DNA of 64,000 bases from Selaginella moellendorffii (taxonomy: Eukaryota > Streptophyta > Lycopodiopsida > Selaginellales > Selaginellaceae), in NCBI RefSeq assembly GCF_000143415.4, contig NW_003314280.1, positions 248,001 to 312,000 of the forward strand, read 5' to 3'. The notes below the pieces were generated by a model. The model ran no database searches, had not been told where the DNA came from, and worked only from the letters and a program-made list of their open reading frames with translations. The position numbers and the translations under genes were made by a program. This document shows, in pieces, positions 10,081 to 20,650 of this stretch (its first letter is position 1; each line of letters begins with the position of its first letter).

Positions 10081-10164
10081 AATTTGTGCATACTATAATC
10101 ACGGCCATATACCAATGAGATTTTCATTTGCACGGCTTCTTTCTTTTGCCTCTTTTCGTTTTGC

Positions 10165-10355
10165 TCTTGCCTCAGGCGATCAAAGGCATTCGGGCACAAA
10201 GCCCAACTCGCTACAAAACCTGGAGTGACTCTTCCCGAAGGCGGGTGGCATGGCCATCCGAGGCGATCCCGCTTACGTCCGTGCTGCTTGCCTGAAAAGA
10301 CTCCAGGTCGACTGCATTGATCTCTACTATCAACATCGAGTTGATCTCAATGTTT
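10165..10355 (+). pseudogene. Inverted AKR exon 2 fragment
   Basis: Plus-strand sequence starting with a TTGCCTCAG acceptor-like end reads GCGATCAAAGGCATTCGG and later [20 protein letters not shown] and [10 protein letters not shown], with frameshifts. This is AKR exon 2 in the opposite orientation to every other AKR copy here. The TTGATCTCAATGTTT end matches the end of exon 2 in the 13.2-kb pseudogene, so the two derive from a common broken copy. Confidence 0.75.
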
Positions 10356-10389
10356 AGGTCGGTTTGCGAATTGAAGATCCCCTGTTTTG

Positions 10390-10435
10390 AAGGGCCTGAG
10401 AGCCGAGCTTTACTCTAACCTCCATCGCCATGGAA
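10390..10435 (-). pseudogene. AKR exon 1 5' fragment
   Basis: The reverse complement begins ATGGCGATGGAGGTTAGAGT and reads MAMEVRVKLGSQA, the start of the AKR family, then is lost. It abuts the CCGACCGG repeat that would occupy the promoter position. Confidence 0.6.
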
Positions 10436-10436
10436 A

Positions 10437-10535
10437 ATATCCGACCGGTCCGACCGGTCGGAACGGCCGAACGCGGTCGGAATTCCCCGTTCGGGTGTCG
10501 GCCGACCTCGGCCGACCGCGGCGAAAAATAGAGGG
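10437..10535. repeat. CCGACCGG/CGGTCGG-rich repeat element, left copy
   Basis: Dense alternation of CCGACCGG, CGGTCGGAACGG, CGAACGCGGTCGG, CGTTCGGGTGTCGG and CCGACCGCGGC. It matches the element at 16795-16911 and is followed in both places by GCTGATTGAATC(A/G)GAGTGG. Much more GC-rich than its surroundings; many self-complementary units. See the segmental duplication finding. Confidence 0.8.
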
Positions 10536-10659
10536 TGAGCTGATTGAATCAGAGTGGTTCTTTCTCTCGCGCTTGAAGAAATTATAAATTTTGCAGCTTC
10601 GGAACAGTCTTAAAAAGATCATGCTCATGATAATGAAGCTTCACGATCCATAACCAAGT

Positions 10660-10995
10660 TACCATCAACAGATGACGAATCCATTCAATTTGGACTGCAG
10701 TTGCGAGAGCTCCATGGATAACCCACCTGTGTGGATCACTGTATTGAACTTCACCGTGATTTCGAAAGAAACCCAATGAAGTCTACCTGAAGCATTTGCC
10801 TCCAAGTATGCGGGTACATTCTAGTTCTTCAGGGAAGCTTCTTCCCGCGTTTTCCAGACCACCATGAGTCCGCTGGATCTAACTTCGTGAGCTTGAGCAC
10901 GAGGAGACCTTCGTACAGTTCTTCACAGAGATCGGCCAAAACTCGCGAGTGAATTCCCCTGGCTCGAGAAAGGATCTTATAAACTGCTCTATACG
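10660..10995 (-). pseudogene. AKR exon scraps followed by a PPR gene remnant
   Basis: 10660-10750 resembles 17040-17130 (a worn AKR exon 3 around TTTGGACTGCAGT). 10935-10995 resembles 19105-19170, the N-terminal part of the intact PPR gene on the same strand: CCAAAACTCGCGAGTG and CCCTGGCTCGAGA are shared. So a PPR gene once sat here and all but about 60 nt is gone. Confidence 0.65.
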
Positions 10996-10999
10996 GCAC

Positions 11000-12244
11000 T
11001 TAGGAAGAAAGAGGTGGTGTTGTCGCGAATCGCCAAGTCCTGGCCATGGACATATCACCATAGCGATCTCCCTTCACTCCGGCAACCGCATTTTCAATCT
11101 CGTTCATCTCCACCTTTGAAAGGGTCAGGTCCAGCGAGCTAATGTTTTCCTTGAAGTTATTGAGCTTGGTGGTGCCTGGAATGGGGACAACGTCAACGCC
11201 TTGGTGTTGAACCCAAGCCAGAGCAAGCTGCCCTGTGGTGCAGTTCTTCGTGGCCGCTATCTTGCACAGCTTCTTGTAGATGACTTTGTTGTGTTCCAAG
11301 TTCTCACCTTGGAACCTGGGGACTAGCTGCTCGAGAAAACATGTTAGTTAGAATCAGCTTGAACTGTAAAGAGTATATCCAAAGCTTGCCTTGCGAAAAT
11401 CTCCATCGCCAATCTCTTCTACGATGGCTTTTCCAGAGAAGAATCCTCGTCCAAGAGGACTATAAGAAACTACTCCGATTCCAAGTTCCCTGCAACTCAA
11501 GACTTGATCAAAACTTTGAATGGCAACGATCTAGCTCACCCAACCTGCAAGTTGGAATAACGTCCTCCTCGACATCTCTACTCCAAAGGGACCATTCGAG
11601 CTGAACAGCAGTGATAGGATGGACTGCATGGGCTCGGCGAATATCTGCAGAAGAAGCCTCAGATAAGCCCAGATACTTCACTTTTCCTTCCTCCACCAAT
11701 TTCTTCATCTCTCCGACCTTTCAAAACCAATAAAACCATCTATATCCGTATAGAACAGCGAGAAAAAATAAAATAAAATTCTAGAACAGTACCGTGATTT
11801 CGATGGGAACTTTCGGATCCACACGGTGCTGATAGTAGAGATCGATACAATCCACATCCAGCCTCTTCAAGCTGCCCTCGCAAGCAGCACGGACGTAAGC
11901 TGGATCACCACGGATCCCTTGATTCCCCTTCTCGTCCACGAAGAATGCAAACTTGGTGGCCACTTGGACCTTGTCCCTGATACCCTTGATCGCCTAGAAG
12001 CCGAAAAAAATCCACGAAATGCTTAGCCAAATCCTACCTTGCCGACGAGGATTTCGTTGGTGTGAGGCCCGTACTTGTCCGCAGTGTCGAGGTATGTGAT
12101 CCCCGACTCGATCGCCGTGCGAATGAGCTTGATCATCTCCTCCTGCGGCTTGGGAGGGCCGTAGAATGCCGACATTCCCATGCATCCGAGGCCTTGCTTG
12201 GAGACCTCGAGACCTTGGGAGCCGAGGTTGATGCGCTGCACCAT
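11000..12244 (-). CDS. Aldo/keto reductase (AKR13-like), copy 3
   Basis: Five exons: 12038-12244, 11793-11993, 11545-11717, 11390-11489, 11000-11326; 337 residues. ATG at 12244 is the first Met in frame. Tetrad D53, Y58 (YLDTADKYG), K83 (VATKFA), H125 (YYQHRVD) intact. Exon 2 is three codons shorter than in copy 1. Intron 1 has a GT donor here but intron 4 has a GC donor (CGCAAG/GCAAGC), the reverse of copy 1. The 3' flank is nearly the same as that of the 19391-20650 copy, part of a larger duplicated block. Function as for the family: NADPH-dependent carbonyl reductase, substrate not predictable. Confidence 0.92.
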
Positions 12245-12424
12245 TGCCAAGCAAGAAACCCTTTTTCTTCGCCAAATCTAGATTGCATAAAGACCATTCC
12301 CTTCGTTCGTATCCGCATCCTTCGTGCCTTCCTGGAAGTGGAGAAATTAATTTGCTCTACTTAGTGCATTGTAGTTGCTTCTTCTTAGCGAGTGCAAAGC
12401 ATTTTTTTTTTTCCAGAGACTGTG

Positions 12425-13609
12425 TAGCTTGTGAGAGGTGGCGAGGAAAAACGCCGTGTAGCCAGTTACATAGTTTTCGCTGATTCTTTCTCCCTTGAAA
12501 GAGCCCATTCTTTCAATCTCCTCTAGATCTTCCTTGGAGAGAGAGAGCTCAAGAGAAGCTAGATTCTCTTCGAAGTTCTGGAGCTTGGTGGTGCTTGGAA
12601 TGGGAACAACGTCATCACCTTGGTGCTGGACCCAAGCCAGAGCAAGCTGCCCGGCGCAGCTAGCTTGCAGAGCTTCTCGTATATGGCTTTGTTGCGCTCC
12701 AGGTTCTCTCCTTGAAACCTCGGAAGGGTTACATGCTTGGGAGTAAAACGGTCTGTGGGTGACATGCTTGGGAATAAAACTGGAACAAGTACCTTGCGGA
12801 AGCCACCACGGCCTTTCCCGAGAAGAATCCTCGTCCAAGAGGACTGTACATAACAATTCCAATTCCTAGCTCTAGGAAGAAATCATTCCAACTTGCAAGT
12901 AAGCAAAGCTCGAATCATCGACGTGTTTACCAGCTTTGCTGCTGATCTGATCCCGCTCCAGAGAGACCACTCGATCTGAACAGCAGTGATTGGATGAATC
13001 GCATGAGCTCGACGGATATCTCCAGCCGACGCTTCCGTGAGTCCCAAGTATTTCACTTTCCCTTCCTCCACGAGCCCCTCCATCGCCCCAACTTGTGCAT
13101 GAGATGATCATAAGTTTTCGGATACTATAATCACAAGTACTAGTGAGAACTTACCGTGACCTCGATTGGAACATTGAGATCATCTCAGTGTTGATGGAAT
13201 CGACCTGGAGCCTTTTAAGGCTGGCTACGCAGGCAGCACGGACGTAAGCGGGATCGCCTCGGATGGCCATGCCACTGAAATCGCCGCCTTCGGGAAGAGT
13301 TACTCCAAATTTTGTAGCGAGTTGGATTTTTATCCGAAGGCCTTTGATCGCCTGAGGCAAAAGCAAAACGAAGAGGGATTAGAATCACACAAAAGAAAGA
13401 AAAAGTTGTGCGAGCACTTGCCTTTCCAATGAGAAACTCATTGGTATATGGCCCATACAAATCAGATGTATCAACTCCAGATTTGACAGCGTTGCGAATG
13501 ACACTCGGGCTTTGGAGGGCCATAGATTTGAAGAGAGCCCCATGCATCCAAGCCCCTGCTTTGAAACTTCCAGGGCTTGAGAGCCGTGCTTTACTCTTGG
13601 AACCTCCAT
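12425..13609 (-). pseudogene. AKR pseudogene, copy 4
   Basis: All five exon regions are recognisable but broken. Exon 1 (EVPRVKHGSQALEVSKQG) loses the segment between the GLG motif and VIRNAVKSGV and changes frame, then recovers DTSDLYGPYTNEFLIGK. Exon 2 ([22 protein letters not shown]) has lost the catalytic His region (YYQH) by deletion. Exon 3 loses frame after EWSLWS. Exon 5 is shortened before [18 protein letters not shown]. The intron 1 GC donor (AAAG/GCAAGT) is conserved with copy 1. Confidence 0.88.
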
Positions 13610-14139
13610 AGCGATGTAAAGAAAACGAGCAAATATCACGAACAAAAGCCGAGCTTTACCAAACGAACAGAACGCTAGATAGAACGAAACGAAGAAAGTT
13701 GCGCAGACAAAGGTGATGGATTGCGGGAAAATATATATGGCTTCGTCAGGTTGCTTCATATTCGCTTCCTTCGCGCCTTCCTCGAGCTTCGCTAAGCCGG
13801 CCGTTGTTTGAGCTAGGAATATTCTAAAAATATGCGAAAAGTATACACACACCTTTTTGCCTTTTCTCGTACCTGACAAAGCCATGGCTGGTAGTAGGAT
13901 TTTTTCCTTTCCTGCCTCGCAGCAGCCAAAGGCCATGGTAGCCGCGCAAGGCTAGCCGTGGCAAAGCTGGCCTTACCAGTGCGTGGAGCGCTCACAGGCG
14001 TCATGGCCGACCAGCGGGGCAGGAAAGAAGAACCTATACAAGGGCTGTGTGCTGAAGAGAGAAGCCGGATGGTGTGAATCCCCCCAGGCTGCCACAGCAC
14101 AGCCGGAATGGCTGTGGCATGCCAAAGTACACGCAAAAT

Positions 14140-14282
14140 TCTATGTCCGCACCATTCGGCCAGCGAATGGTGACAGAAAAGATTGGCTCCACACCATTTG
14201 GCCGGCCTAATGGTTCAGGGAAAAGAATCAAATCCAACAGAAACTTTTTTTGCCTCGTCTTGGTGCCGAATGGTGGGGAAGG
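14140..14282. repeat. Cluster of short inverted repeats built on CCATTCGG/CCGAATGG
   Basis: CACCATTCG (14150-14158) pairs with CGAATGGTG (14164-14172) around 5 nt. ACCATTTGGCC (14193-14203) abuts GGCCTAATGGT (14204-14214), a 22-nt near-perfect palindrome. A further GCCGAATGGTG follows at about 14265. Two hairpins within 70 nt suggest the end of a small inverted-repeat (MITE-like) element. No target duplication identified. Confidence 0.4.
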
Positions 14283-14299
14283 AAAGGTTTGAAAAACCA

Positions 14300-16025
14300 T
14301 TCATTTGCTGGAGGCGAGCATACTCGTTTGGATTTGGTTTGGAAAACAAAAGTTGTATAGTGATATATTTTTGGTTTGCTCAAGGGGAGTGGAATATGGT
14401 ATTTTTTTCCATCTAATAATTGATATTAAATAAGATTAATTTTGTGTTTAAAAAATATTAATATGTTTATAATTATAAACTTTGGATTAACAAATAGAAA
14501 TAACACTACTATTAAGCAAACATACATAAAATGCACAGCAAATTATTTTCATATTAATAAATTCATTATAAGTCTATATCCAAACATCAACTTACAAAGA
14601 TATAATATCATGCATTCTTGAAGGTGTTTATACAAGTAAATAAAGAAGTTAATGTCACTTAACAAGAATTACATAATTCTAAGTTCCTAGCAACTAAAAT
14701 CTATATACTTTTTAACTGGTATAACCACATTTGGAAACTAATAGAAAACTACATCCAACACCATAGTCACAATAAGCAAGAATATGAAACCATATAAATA
14801 TAATGAAAACTATATTTATAATAAAATATTGTTGACTAGTGCAAAAATATTACCTAAAAACTGATGAAACTTGATGTTAATTCACATGACAATAGCTCAT
14901 CTCATGTGAAAACCTTGAAACTTAAGAGGGAGAATTTGTGAGGAAACAAACTTAAGGTAAATTTTTTTTTTTCTTGAAAATTATGCTTTGGATCTCAGCT
15001 CATGGAGTAACAATGAGCATTGTCATAACACAAGGGATGTGGCATGAGGTAGATACTAAACAATTTCTAAAAGTTAATTTATAGTGGACAGAACTATACA
15101 TTTCCTATGCTTATGAGATGGATTTCTATGTTTCTTTAATGCTTTGTTGTAACGATTCTGGAGAGATGTTTGGTATGCTCAAAAGTACTATGATTACAAG
15201 CAATAGATTTTTTGATTGTCAAAGGTGTTTGGGAGATGATAGATATTTTATTTTTTACTTTTTAAATTTCATACTCAAATTGAATTTGTTGGTGAATTTT
15301 TTCTATTTCCACAAATGTCATATATATAAATCTGTTCGAGTGGCTACTAATTAAAGTGTTTTTTCTTCCTTATTTATTATCTTTGCAATGACAATGCAAG
15401 CATAAAGGATGATATCTCTTTTCCCTCTTCAAGTTTAAACCCATTCTCGAGGTGAGTAATTCGATTTTGGATTGGGTAGGTTGCTTGATTTATATTTTGT
15501 TCTCAGGTTTAGGTTTTCTAAAAGTGAGAAGAGAATGTTGATTGTACCAAAAGAGTGAAGTTAATAAGCTAGAATTCATGCAAAAAAACTAGAAAAAACA
15601 GTCACTCTGGCATAAAGGAAAAAAGGTTGGCTATACCTTCACCTCTACTTTTGTCCAAATTTTGCCTCATCGATGTAGAAGAAATATTTCCCAAATGAGA
15701 GTTTAGTACTTCACATGAACTTTGTATGTCGTCATTTGCCTAGCCCTGTGAGATGTTTGCGTACTCCTTTCCAGAAGTTTTATAATGTCGCTTTCAATTC
15801 TACTCATAATAAAAATGATAGAACGAGAACAAATGCTAGGAAAAAGAACCAGCGAGTAAAGGGATATCTTTTCTGTCTTGCCCGCTCTTCATCCATCCAC
15901 TTCTTCATCTTGTCCTTCAATGCCCTTCTGATTGTAGCAAAACAAGTAGATATCCATACAAGATATCTTGCAAACTAGTGATACAAACTCCTGAAACACA
16001 AACATTCAATCCTCAGCCAACTCCA
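14300..16025. other. AT-rich stretch without recognisable genes
   Basis: About 1.7 kb, strongly AT-rich, with frequent stops in all frames. No transposon protein, RNA gene or clean repeat recognised. Confidence 0.55.
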
Positions 16026-16029
16026 ACTC

Positions 16030-16316
16030 TACGTTCCTAACATTGGTCCCAGTCCTTGCGAATCTCCTCTGTCGTTGGAACTGGCCTTTGTAGATTGCTT
16101 GATGGAGAGGATAAACTTCCCCTTCTCCTCCACGTACCCTCCTGGCGGAAAACATTCACCATGGTGTGTACACTTTTTGCACAGTTCATTACAGACCAAT
16201 TTGACAAACTGGATCGGAAAGCATATCTGCCACAAAAACTCTATATTCAGGAGAGGGATGGTAGAGGTGATCGGCATCAAGAAAAAAACTTTGAAAAATC
16301 TTCTTAACAAACGCAT
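16030..16316 (-). other. Possible coding remnant
   Basis: Reverse-strand frame of about 95 codons containing ELCKKCTHHGECFPPGGYV and EEKGKFILSIKQSTKASSND. It has codon-like texture and a Cys/His cluster, but no start context, no family I recognise and no partner exon. It could be the last exon of an eroded gene. Confidence 0.2.
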
Positions 16317-16363
16317 AAAGACTTTTGTTGTAGAAGTTTGAATTTATGTATAGAAGTTTGTAA

Positions 16364-17360
16364 CTATTTTAATAGTATATAAGAACTTCGCCAAATATCT
16401 TTCCCACAGGCTGCTTCGTATCCACTTCCTTTGTCCCTTCCAGGAAGTGGAGAAATTAATCTACTCAACGCAAAGATCCTGTATAGCGTTTTATTTTTCC
16501 AGAGGTGTAGGATAATACGCCATATAGTTAAGCAGCAGAAAGGATGACAGTGGCTTCCAAACGCTAGGAAATATTCCCACAAGCTGATTCTCTCTCCCTT
16601 GAAAGAGCACGCTTTCAATCTACATACGCTAAGGTTCAGCCTCCGCCACGGTGGTCAAAGACGTCCAAGCGCCGAAAGTCGTCAAGGACTTAAATGATTC
16701 CCTGTTTCCACAACTTTTCCAATCCAACCAGTATATTTCTCCACGCCCACAAGTCGTCCTCCGAGATAGGGGAGAACGCTATGCACAAAGAACATCCGAC
16801 CGGTATCCGACCGGGTTGGGCGGTCGGCCGACCGGTCGGAACGGCCGAACGCGGTCGGAACGTCCCGTTCGGGTGTCGGCCGACCGGACCCGACCGCGGC
16901 CGAACGGGTGTTTTTAGATAGCTGATTGAATCGGAGTGGTTTTTCCTAGATAGTAAGCTTTCCACTCCCGCATTCTCGCGCCTGAAGAGTGTGACGCAAA
17001 GAAGTGTTTTTTTCAAAGTTTTGGAGCCGTAACAAAACAAAGTAACCATAAACAGATTTCATTCAAAATGTGGACTGCAGTGAAGGTGTGCTGCGTGAGC
17101 TCCACGAATATCAACAGCAGATCCTTCAGAGAGTCCACAAGTGTTTCACTTTTTCTGCGACCTTGGCGTGGTCACTGTTCCTTGTTAGAAGATTCCGGGT
17201 GCTAAAAGTAAAGTCTTCGGGATGGATGGCCACGGATGGTCCATTTTACTTCTGATTGCCCCCTTTGAAAAGGATGGAAATGTGAGAAAAACTGGCTAGT
17301 TTGGATGACCACCGAGCACTTGCCTTTCCGATGAGAATCTCTATACACGTCATATGTATA
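16364..17360 (-). pseudogene. AKR pseudogene remnants, copy in right duplication block
   Basis: Scraps in AKR order on the minus strand: exon 5 tail (SFKGERIS) near 16540-16620; worn exon 3 near 17040-17170; and the end of exon 1 at 17320-17360, still showing ATTCTCATCGGAAAG followed by the GC donor GCAAGT. The CCGACCGG element sits in the middle. The spacer TCCCTTCCAGGAAGTGGAG at 16430 recurs near 9515 and 12330, the spacer between AKR units. Confidence 0.7.
16795..16911. repeat. CCGACCGG/CGGTCGG-rich repeat element, right copy
   Basis: About 117 nt of CCGACCGG, GGTCGGCCGACCGG, CGAACGCGGTCGG and CGTTCGGGTGTCGG units, slightly longer than the copy at 10437-10535. Flanks match too (TAGCTGATTGAATCGGAGTGG), so it was copied with its surroundings rather than inserted twice. 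Confidence 0.8.
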
Positions 17361-17549
17361 CTTGACTAGCCAGCTGCGGTGAGTTCGCGTTGTTACCTTG
17401 CTCGAGCAAGACACGACTCGCAACGGCATCAGTGCTTGAAAAGAAGGTGCCACTTTTGACTAAAGCCGATCTCCATTAGTTTCCTGAAGTCAAGCAGCAT
17501 CAGCGTCAAGAAGAAAAACGAAAACACGAAGAAAAATAGAAAAGAGAAC

Positions 17550-19211
17550 TCATACCTTTTCTTGCCTGGAACGTCTGCGCTTCTTAAGCTTCAACAATGT
17601 AAGAGCATCCACCTCACTCCCATTTATCAGATTTCCTAGCAACACATACGCTGCTTCGTTTGATGGATCAGCGTTGAGAGCGTTTTGTCCAGCACGGGTC
17701 CCCAAAGCTACACTCTTCCTAGCGCTGCAAGCTCCCAGCAGGCACAGCCAGTCTATCGCATCTGGAACGTAAGGCATGCTGAGGATCAAGCTTTCAGCCT
17801 CCCGCAAGTACCCCGCACGACCAAGAAGATCAGCCATGCAGCTAAAGTGGTGCTTGCCGGCTTTCACCTCGAAGTCCCTCAGCATCGAGCAGAAGAAACT
17901 CCACCCAAGATGAACATCGCCCAGGTGATTGCAGCCGTGAAAGATGGAAGCAAACGAGGAATCGTTTGGCCTGAGTCCATCCACTGCCATGCTCGCAAAA
18001 AGCTCCAAGCTCTTTGCGGAGTTCCCGCATTGTGTGTTTAGAGCCAGCATAGTGTTCCAGGCGACCACGTCTCGGACCGGCATCGCTTGGAACCAACCAC
18101 TGGCGGATTCCAGGCGTCCATTGTGAGCGTAAACCAAAACCATGGTACTCCACGAAACCACGTCCGGCACCGGGATAGAAGTGAAGAACCACATCGCGTC
18201 CTCCAAATGGCCGTTGTGCATGTAGCTGCTGAGCATACAGTTCCACGTAACTAAGTCCTGTTCCGGCATGAAATCAAACGCGGACTTTGCAGCTTCCAGC
18301 TCCCCGCTCTGAGCAAAAGCCGCTAAAACGGCGTTCCAGGAGACCAAGTTCTTCTCCGGCATAGAGTCGAACAGCGCCTTTGAGTCACCCAAGCACCCGT
18401 TTTGGACGTAAGCCGCGAGCACTGTGTTCCACGAGACCACGTCCAGTTCCGGCATGAGAGCGATGACCTCGAGAGCTGCTTGTAGGTTCCCGGCTTGCGC
18501 GTAAGCAGCGAGCATCGAGTTCCACGAAACCATATCCTTGTCGGGTGCACCATCAAATAGTGCTTTTGCTTTCTCGGAGAGTCCCCGCTGGGCATAAGCA
18601 GCGAGCATGGCGTTCCAGGCGACGAGATTCCTGTCCGGCATGGCGTCGAAGAGAGCTTTCGACTGTTCGATATCCCCGGCCTGGGCATACGCGCACAGCA
18701 TTGCAGTCCAGGACACGTAGTTCCTGAGCGGCATTTGATCGAAGACTCTCTTTGCGCGCTCCACTTGTCCTGCCTGTGAGTATCCGGCCAGAAGAGACGT
18801 CCACGAGACCACATCCCAGTCTGGCATCGCATCGAAGAGAGCCTGGAGCTTGGAGAGGTGCCCGAGCTGGGCATAGGCGGACAGCATCGTGTTCCACGAG
18901 ACTCGGTCTCTAGCCGGCATTTGGAGGAACACCACCTCGGACTCCGCGAGATGCCCATTTTGGGCATACGCAGACAGCATCAAGTTCCACGAGTATATGT
19001 CCTTGTGAGTGATGCTGCCAAAGACCAGCATTGACAGCTCCACATTCCCACAAAGGCCATACATCTGGACGAGAAGATTGGCGATATACGGCCCATCCTC
19101 TCCCTGGAGATTTGCCAAAACTCGCGAGTGGACATCCCTGGCTCGAGAGAGGGTCTTGCACGACTTGATAAGCTCGACACACTCGTCAGTAGAAAAGCCA
19201 GCTTGTACCAT
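17550..19211 (-). CDS. PPR protein with an uninterrupted run of 31-residue S-type repeats (E class)
   Basis: Intronless, 553 residues from the ATG at 19211; the frame extends to 19331 without an ATG. After an L-like motif (DGPYIANLLVQMYGLCGN) come ten successive 31-residue S motifs of the pattern D-V-V-S-W-N-x-M-L-x-A-Y-A-Q, then a 35-residue P-type motif, L2/S2-like motifs (KHHFSCMADLLGRAGYLREA) and an E region (AAYVLLGNLIN). No E+ or DYW domain; it ends in a basic KKRRRSRQEK. The last codons run into AAAAG/GTATGAG, a possible splice donor, so a further 3' exon is possible. PPR proteins of E type usually guide organelle RNA editing together with a DYW partner. No clear targeting peptide precedes the first repeat, so the true N terminus may be upstream. 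Confidence 0.88.
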   Translation of the reverse strand: MVQAGFSTDECVELIKSCKTLSRARDVHSRVLANLQGEDGPYIANLLVQMYGLCGNVELSMLVFGSITHKDIYSWNLMLSAYAQNGHLAESEVVFLQMPARDRVSWNTMLSAYAQLGHLSKLQALFDAMPDWDVVSWTSLLAGYSQAGQVERAKRVFDQMPLRNYVSWTAMLCAYAQAGDIEQSKALFDAMPDRNLVAWNAMLAAYAQRGLSEKAKALFDGAPDKDMVSWNSMLAAYAQAGNLQAALEVIALMPELDVVSWNTVLAAYVQNGCLGDSKALFDSMPEKNLVSWNAVLAAFAQSGELEAAKSAFDFMPEQDLVTWNCMLSSYMHNGHLEDAMWFFTSIPVPDVVSWSTMVLVYAHNGRLESASGWFQAMPVRDVVAWNTMLALNTQCGNSAKSLELFASMAVDGLRPNDSSFASIFHGCNHLGDVHLGWSFFCSMLRDFEVKAGKHHFSCMADLLGRAGYLREAESLILSMPYVPDAIDWLCLLGACSARKSVALGTRAGQNALNADPSNEAAYVLLGNLINGSEVDALTLLKLKKRRRSRQEKV

Positions 19212-19390
19212 TGCCTTTGAGGTAAACAAAGTTATTGTCCTGGATGACTCTTCTTCCAATCCCCTGGAGTAAACTCTGCGCCATAGTTGCTTTTCTTCAC
19301 TGACATTGGCGAGTAAACTTCCCCAGCTCAAGGGAGGGTCTTAGAAACTTTATATTGTTGTTCCATTGTTTTTCACAAACTTGTGTGAAC

Positions 19391-20650
19391 TTACTGCTTC
19401 CAGGAAGAAAGAGGTGGTGTTGTCGCGAATCGCCAAGTGCTGGACATATCACCGTATCGTTCTCCCTTGACTCCGGCCACCACGCTTTCAATCTCGTCAA
19501 TCTCGGCCTTGGAGAGGGTCACGTCTAGCGATCCAATGTTTTCCTTGAAGTTTTTGAGCTTGGTGGTGCCTGGAATGGGGACAACGTCGTCGCCTTGGTG
19601 CTGGACCCAAGCCAGAGCAAGCTGCCCTGCGGTACAGTTCTTCTTGGCCGCTATCTTGCACAGCTTCTCGTAGATGGTTTTGTTGTGCTCCAGGTTCTCA
19701 CCTTGGAACCTTGGGACAAACTGCTCAAGAAAAAGCCCACGTTACAGTCAAGCTTGATCTGTAAAAGACTTATCAAAGCTTGCCTTGCGGAAATCCCCAT
19801 CGCCAATCTCTTCTACGATGGCTTTTCCAGAGAAGAATCCACGTCCGAGAGGACTATAAGCAACTATTCCGATTCCAAGTTCCCTGCAACACAAGTCTCG
19901 GATCAAAACTTTGATTGGGAACGATCTAGCTCAGCTTCTAGCAGACCTGCAAGTTGGAATAACGTCCTCCTCGACATCTCGACTCCAAAGGGACCACTCG
20001 AGCTGAACAGCAGTGATGGGGTGGACCGCATGAGCTCGGCGAATATCAGAAGAAGAAGCCTCGGATAAGCCCAGATACTTGACCTTCCCTTCCTCCACCA
20101 ATTTCTTCATCTCCCCTACCTTTCAAAGCCAAGAAAACCACCTATCGGTATAGAACAGCGAGAAAAAACCTCTGGAACAGTACCGTGATTTCGATGGGAA
20201 CTTTCGGATCCACACGGTGCTGGTAGTAGAGATCGATACAATCCACATCCAGCCTCTTCAAACTGCCCTCGCAAGCAGCACGGACATGGGCTGGATCACC
20301 ACGGATCCCTCGATTCCCCTTCTCGTCCACGAAGAATGCAAACTTGGTGGCCAGTTCCACCTTGTCTCTGATACCCTTGATCGCCTAGCAGCCGAAAGAA
20401 ATCCAATCCACGAGAATGCTTCGATAGAAGAGCAAAATCCTACCTTGCCGACGAGGATTTCGTTGGTGTAAGGCCCGTACATGTCCGCCGTGTCGAGGAA
20501 TGTGATCCCCGACTCAATCGCCGTGCGAATGAGCTCGATCATCTCCCCCTCCGGCTTGGGAGGGCCGTAGAATGCCGACATTCCCATGCATCCGAGGCCT
20601 TGCTTGGAGACCTCGAGACCTTGCGAGCCGAGCTTGATGCGCTGCGCCAT
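19391..20650 (-). CDS. Aldo/keto reductase (AKR13-like), copy 5
   Basis: Five exons: 20444-20650, 20184-20384, 19947-20119, 19784-19883, 19391-19720; 336 residues. Start ATG at 20650. Tetrad D53, Y58 (FLDTADMYG), K83 (LATKFA), H125 intact. Closest relative is the copy at 11000-12244: same exon lengths for exons 1-4, same GT donor in intron 1 and GC donor in intron 4, similar 3' UTR. The C terminus is two residues longer (SSWKQ). Lies directly upstream (in its own direction) of the S-repeat PPR gene; both are on the minus strand. Confidence 0.93.

Noticed and set aside
14034-14300. Minus-strand frame of 88 codons over the hairpin cluster
   Set aside because: Explained by short inverted repeats; no start context or domain.
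17202-17453. Minus-strand frame between the AKR remnant and the PPR gene
   Set aside because: Overlaps the worn AKR exon 1 end with its GC donor; no independent domain.
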